From positions 62,001 through 126,000 of the forward strand of contig JAMXBD010001090.1 in the NCBI GenBank assembly GCA_024138025.1: a DNA stretch of 64,000 nt. Reading direction: 5' to 3'. Positions 59,443 through 64,000 of this stretch are shown here, one piece after another. The stretch comes from Combretum micranthum (taxonomy: Eukaryota; Streptophyta; Magnoliopsida; Myrtales; Combretaceae). The position numbers were made by a program, and so were the translations under genes. Each line of letters begins with the position of its first letter. Positions within the stretch are counted from its first letter, which is position 1. The notes beneath the pieces are model-generated. The model was given only the letters and a program-made list of their open reading frames with translations, was not told the origin of the DNA and did not search any database.

Positions 59443-60980
59443 TGTTGGTCCCGAAAAAAAAACAAAGGGGGGGGGGGGGGGGGGGGTAAGGGGAATTGGT
59501 TATAAAATTTACTTTTAAAAATTTAAAACAAATTTCACTCCACTTGGTTATTCAACTAAAATGGCTTTAAAACTTTCTTAAGACAATAATCTTAACAAAT
59601 AAAATCTTTAAGTAAAAATTCGGATCAAAAGTGATTCAAGACTTTCACACTTAGAAACCTTATGCTTAACTCTTTGAGTAAGAAAAATATGAATGATTTA
59701 CTCTTTCATTAACCTTCTGTGCATATATCACACATATAAATCATAAATAATAAATCACGAAATTAAAGAGAGATAAGGAGAAGAAAGTGCAAATCGATAT
59801 ATAGAGGTTCCGCCTCGAGCGTCAATCCTCTCTTCCGGCTCCAAGCCAGGGTCCTGGTATTCCTCACCGGTTATGTTCCACTATCCAATCAAATCAACAA
59901 AGTTACAAGAAGTTCTTGCCAATCCTTTAGCTACAATTCACTTAGCTTGATTCTCTCAATCAATCAATCAACTAAGCCTACTTGTAACGCTCAACTCATA
60001 CTTAAAAATATAAGATCAAATCAAGAGGAATAAAAATTAAATTTCCTCAAAGTTATTTGTTCAAATAAACAATAACAATAGAACATGACAATTTCTCTCG
60101 TAAGAAGGCTTTGATCACTGTAGCAAATTGAGTATCACGTTTTCTGATATGTTGTTCTGTCTTACTCTTTTTCTTTTTATTCCCATTACTCTAACGGCTA
60201 GAAGAACGAAAGGATGAACTTGTCCCAGATTTTTGTGTGTGTAATCCTCGAAATATCAGCTCACGTTTATCCAACTGTTGACTTACTTTGATTTTTGAAT
60301 TCTTGATATAATTTTCAAAATTCCAGCTTCAGAAGATAAATCAAATAACCAATAACTTGTATGTTTATCTTATACTAAAAAATCGGACTTGGATTTATCC
60401 TTCGTTGCATAGCTTCATCGTTGGTTACTGTTCATGCTTTATCAAGCTTCCACATTCTTCGTATGATTCAAAAATCTTTGGATACATTCCATAAAAATTT
60501 TAATTATATTTTGTAAATTCATCTTATTTTGACACTAACTTTCTCCTCAAATTTAATTAGTTTGTATAATTTGATTTCACTTCTCGCCATATGAACTTCA
60601 ACTGTGTGTTCATGAACTCCAAAACAAAATTATAATTTGAATTTAATCCCTGTGGATTTTGAACCGACTTTGTGAAACACATTGAGCATAATACTAAATT
60701 ATACTCAACTTTGGAGCTAGGTCTCATAAATTAAAACATGATTCTCATGAGGAGTTTATAAACCTTCTGACGTTCCCTCTGATGACTAAAAAATCTTGCT
60801 ATTCTCATTGTAACCTTCTGAGTAACCTTTTGATGATAAATGTTTCACTGTCTAACTTTCTGATATCTTTCTGATATAGTCTTACATTTTTAATATCTAA
60901 TGCTACACACTTAAACAAATATGTAAGAAATCATTTAAGTTTTTTTTTTATCATCAAATTATTTTTGAGAGAAATCAACA
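59443..60980 (-). repeat. SIRE3 3' LTR
   Basis: Complement of the SIRE1 LTR: TGTTGGTCCC at one end and AAATCAACA at the other. It contains a run of 20 G at 59467-59486, where SIRE1 has C9, and complements of the AGAAGGT cluster near 60760-60830. Confidence 0.92.
59467..59486. repeat. Homopolymer of 20 G inside the SIRE3 LTR
   Basis: An expansion of the terminal C-run of SIRE1-type LTRs (33008-33015 in the SIRE1 5' LTR). Length may be uncertain. Confidence 0.9.
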
Positions 60981-60996
60981 TTCTCCCCCTTTTTTA
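60981..60996 (-). other. SIRE3 polypurine tract
   Basis: TTCTCCCCCTTTTTT on the plus strand; a second copy (CTTCTCCCCCTTTTTG) lies at about 61187-61202, repeating the double-tract arrangement of SIRE1. Confidence 0.8.
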
Positions 60997-61460
60997 TGAT
61001 AAAAAATCCCATGTGAACAAAATAAGAAATATTTTTGTTAAATCATATAATTGTCATGATTTCAGCTTATATGCGATAATGCAGTAGCAACATCAAACAT
61101 CTCCTTACATCTCCAGCAATCACGCATACATGATTTCAACAGTAATAACAAAACAACAATTACATAATAATATCTTGTTATCTCTCTTCTCCCCCTTTTT
61201 GTTAGCATCAGAAAAGAGATATGAGTGAAAATGCATAGCAACGGAACATTAAGGATTCAAGTTCTTACAGACCAAAATAAAAATGTCTTTGGAAAATAAA
61301 AAAAAACAACAACAGAAAATTCCTTGGTCTTTCTGATATGCAAGGAAATATCCAGTTTTTTGAGCTTTCTTCTTCCTTCTTTGATGAAAAATTTGGCGAG
61401 CTAGTGGAATTGGTGTATAACGCAAGTTGTGCAGCTGAAGAAAAGTAAAAACATATGTGA

Positions 61461-62335
61461 TCAATTCAACTTCAGATGGTTGATATGTGGAAGAAAATTA
61501 TGTTGGCTGTATATATGGAACGATAGACATATCAGAGACTTGAGCCACTGCTGGATCAAGGACAGAAGCTGTAGGTTCAGCTTGTGTAGTTCAGATGGTA
61601 CATCTTCTTGCACAGGAGAAGATTGGTGATCAAAATGATCAGAGTAAGGAGATTGAACTGATGTTGGAGGATGATGAGAAATTGAAGGAATATTCTCATG
61701 ACCAAATTTAAATTCCTTAAGAGAATCAAGAATAGATTCTATCAAGGGTTTCTTGATTGATTGTAAATGTTGATCGACAAGATTTTCTACAACCATTCGA
61801 AAAGAAGAATGAGAGGTTTCACCACTTGGATCAAGAGGAGGCATAGGTTCTGACTCACTCTCTGAGTCACTCTCGTTTGCTTTTCCTCCACCTTCTTTAA
61901 TCTCAAATTCACCTCCTGTTCTGAGATGATGTTTCTGTGTCTTCCTTGCAGCCATTTTCTCTTTTCCTTTTTTCTTTGAGGATTTCTCTTTGTCTTTCTC
62001 AGCCTCATTACCTTCTGAGAAACTCTCTGCTGGCATAACTAGCTCCCCCTCAGCTATTGCTTTGATCTTTTTCCAATCAAATCCAACTTTACTAAACTTG
62101 GGATGTTGTACCAAGACCCATCTTTGGAAAACCAGAAATTATCCACAACTTGTATTCCCATCTTTTTCAAATTTGTTTCTCCTATTTTCTTTAGAGAAAT
62201 AGGTACTTTAGGAGTTTTGGGAAGATGAATTTTCTTGAAAGCATATATTTCATCAACAAGTTGTCATATGGTTTGTTATTCCTAGTTCTCTATATGTGTC
62301 TTAGAATCATACTAGCCATATCAAGACTCACATTT
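61461..62335 (-). pseudogene. SIRE3 env-like ORF fragment
   Basis: The last 217 codons (62114 to 61461) are open and match the C-terminal half of the SIRE1 env-like product (FDWKKIKAIAEGELV, RTGGEFEIKEG, SDSESESE, SIKKPLIESILDSLKEF). Upstream, to about 62335, matching sequence (DMASMILRHI) continues with stops. The N-terminal half is missing because of the fusion at about 62335. The closing part differs from SIRE1 and runs on into a short unrelated tail. Non-functional remnant. Confidence 0.82.
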
Positions 62336-62339
62336 TTCT

Positions 62340-64000
62340 TTGCAGCTTTCCAATGATCTATTCCAGGATTACTTTGATATCGGCCTAACATTCCTACAGC
62401 GAAACTAATATCTGGCCGAGTGCATGTTTGAGCATACATCAAGCTTCCAACCAGTGATGCATAGGGAATGGATTCCATTGATTTTCATTCCAAATCATTC
62501 TTTGGACATCGCAATTCACTGAACTTAATCCCTTTCTGAATTGGAACTATTCCTGCAGAGCAATTTTCTATTCTAAATCTCTCGAATACTTTATTGATAT
62601 AGCTTTTCTGAGACAATCCTAACAATTCTTGTGATCTATTGTGAAATATCTCTATTCCTATCACATAGGATGCCTCGCCCATATCTTTCATTTTGAAAGT
62701 TTCAGAGAGAAATTTCTTTACATCATGTAACAAACCTATGTCATTAGTAACCAAAAGGATATCATTGACATATAAGACCAATATAATAAACTTGCTCCCA
62801 CTGACCTTCATAGAGATACATGATCAACGGTGTTCTCTGCAAAAACCGTATGATGTAATGGTATTATTGAACTTAATATACCATTGTCGGGAAGCTTGTT
62901 TTAATCCATATACGACTTCTTTAACTTACACACCAAATTTCTTGTCCTGTGGTTATGAACCTTCAGGTTGGTTCAAATAAACTTCTTCTTCTAAGTCACC
63001 ATTCAAAAGGCGGTTTTTACATCCATTTGGTGAAGCTCTAAATCATAATGAGCCACCAAAGCCATAATAATTCTTAAGGAGTCCTTAGAAACTGGAGAGA
63101 AGGTCTCTTTATAGTCAATGCCATCTTTCTGAGTGTAACTTTTAGCAACAAGTCTGGCCTTCTATCTTTCGATGTTGCCGTTTGAGTCTCACTTAGTCTT
63201 AAAGACCCATTTATAGCCAACTCGTTTTGATCCTTCAGGTAACTCTACTAGCTCCTAGACTTTATTTGCATCCATTGATTTCATCTCTTCCTTCACGGCA
63301 TTGAACCACTTTTTTGAATCACTACATTCCATGGCTTGTCTAAATGAGAGCGGATCTTTATCAATGCTTAAGTTAGATTCGTGTTCAAGTGAGTGAACCA
63401 CATAGTCATTCGATATAGCTGGTCTTTTCTGTCTCATAAACCTCCGTAATGCATTTTCTTGTGGTGTCCCTTGCTCATTTATGACTTGCACATTGTTGCT
63501 TGGTTCACCTCTAATATGTTCACTTTGTGTGTTTTGAACATCAACTTGTCCTTTCAGCTTGTTGCTTGACTATGATGCAACAAAAGGAACAACAACCTGA
63601 GTAGAAACACTGGGTATATGGTCTCTTCTTGAAATTCTCTAATATCCACCGTTCGTGATTCCCCACTTCCACTAAATTGACTATTTTCAATGAACTGAGC
63701 AATACCAGACTCAACTATTCTTGTACTGTGGTTAGGACAATAAAATCTGTACCTTTTTTATTTTTCAGGATAGCCAATGAAATAACCACTAATGGTTCTT
63801 GCATGAAGCTTTCTTTCATGTGGATTATATATCCTTATTTCTATTGGACAGCCCCAAACATGAAAGTGCCTTAAACTAGGTTTCCTACCTTTCCATAATT
63901 CATAAGGAGTCTTAGAGACTACCTTACTAGGAACCTTGTTCAGCAGATATGCAGCAGTTTTTAATGCATGCATCCATAAGGATAAAGGTAAGTGTTGTAA
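62340..64000 (-). pseudogene. pol: Tork/Tnt1-type copia pol remnant, continues past window end
   Basis: Minus-strand pieces in order: integrase C-terminal region (TAAYLLNKVPSKVVSKTPYE, LWKGRKPSLRHFHVWGC, 63973-63758), linker and reverse transcriptase N-terminus (DPLSFRQAMECSDSKKWFNA, 63360-63280), reverse transcriptase middle ([20 protein letters not shown], about 63020-62880), active-site region with YVND instead of YVDD (62811-62485), and the block to the start of RNase H (YASLVGSLMYAQTCTRPDIS, YQSNPGIDHWKAAKK). Stops and frameshifts separate the pieces. The motif wording fits the Tnt1/Tork group, not Sireviruses. It stops at the junction with SIRE3 before RNase H. Confidence 0.85.

Larger units (their letters stand above)
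59443..62340 (-). mobile_element. SIRE3: 3' part of a Sirevirus of the SIRE1 family
   Basis: Read on the minus strand it contains, in order, part of the env-like ORF, two polypurine tracts and a complete 3' LTR. The LTR matches SIRE1's throughout. The 5' part (gag, pol, 5' LTR) is missing: at about 62331-62342 the env-like ORF runs into reverse transcriptase of a different copia element. The base group outside the LTR is AAATA (59438-59442); its partner would be outside the window or lost. Confidence 0.88.

Overview
The window reads as AT-rich, non-genic DNA from a flowering plant, probably a dicot. No intact host gene, rRNA, tRNA or CRISPR array could be supported. Nearly everything recognisable is a plant transposable element: Ty1/copia elements of the Sirevirus type, a second copia type related to Tnt1/Tork, an Ac-like hAT DNA transposon, and a family of very long (3.3-3.7 kb) LTRs resembling those of Ty3/gypsy chromoviruses. 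The long-LTR lineage assignment is inferred, because no internal gene of that family is present.

Layout. 1-3677: minus-strand long LTR (family A), cut by the window edge. 5438-9096: solo family-A LTR with target duplication TACAT, inside an older LTR-like sequence. 11980-19655: an older, related long LTR split by another solo family-A LTR (14551-17975, duplication TATGA). 19656-19810: a SINE-like stretch. 19869-53573: one hAT transposon stretched to about 33.7 kb by insertions. A solo family-A LTR (22602-25927, duplication ATTTG) sits in its transposase gene. A minus-strand family-A LTR (28100 to about 53465) itself contains an unclassified LTR-like insertion (about 28295-30058) and two Sirevirus elements, SIRE1 (31472-42051, duplication CACTT) and SIRE2 (43521-52869, duplication GTTTT). 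53574-57100: unassigned AT-rich DNA. About 57100-59400: another LTR-like sequence with GC-rich hairpin repeats. 59443-62340: 3' part of a minus-strand Sirevirus (SIRE3, SIRE1 family), fused through a short shared sequence to a decayed Tork-type copia element (62340-64000 and beyond).

How the parts relate. The two complete Sireviruses have LTRs, an initiator-Met tRNA primer site, gag, pol, an extra env-like ORF and doubled polypurine tracts. SIRE1 is broken by many frameshifts. SIRE2 has a nearly intact gag (one 1-base frameshift) and an intact 542-codon env-like ORF, but it lost its integrase by an in-frame deletion and has a changed reverse transcriptase active site, so it cannot be autonomous. 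Target duplications give a relative age order: hAT, then the family-A LTRs within it, then the Sireviruses.

No wholly new gene system was found. The least explained signals are a GC-rich hairpin repeat shared by two different LTR-like sequences, an AGAAGGT motif recurring across coding and non-coding parts of the Sireviruses, a strongly conserved 36-base block in otherwise diverged family-A LTRs, and two recombination scars (the SIRE3/Tork fusion and the filler duplication in SIRE2).
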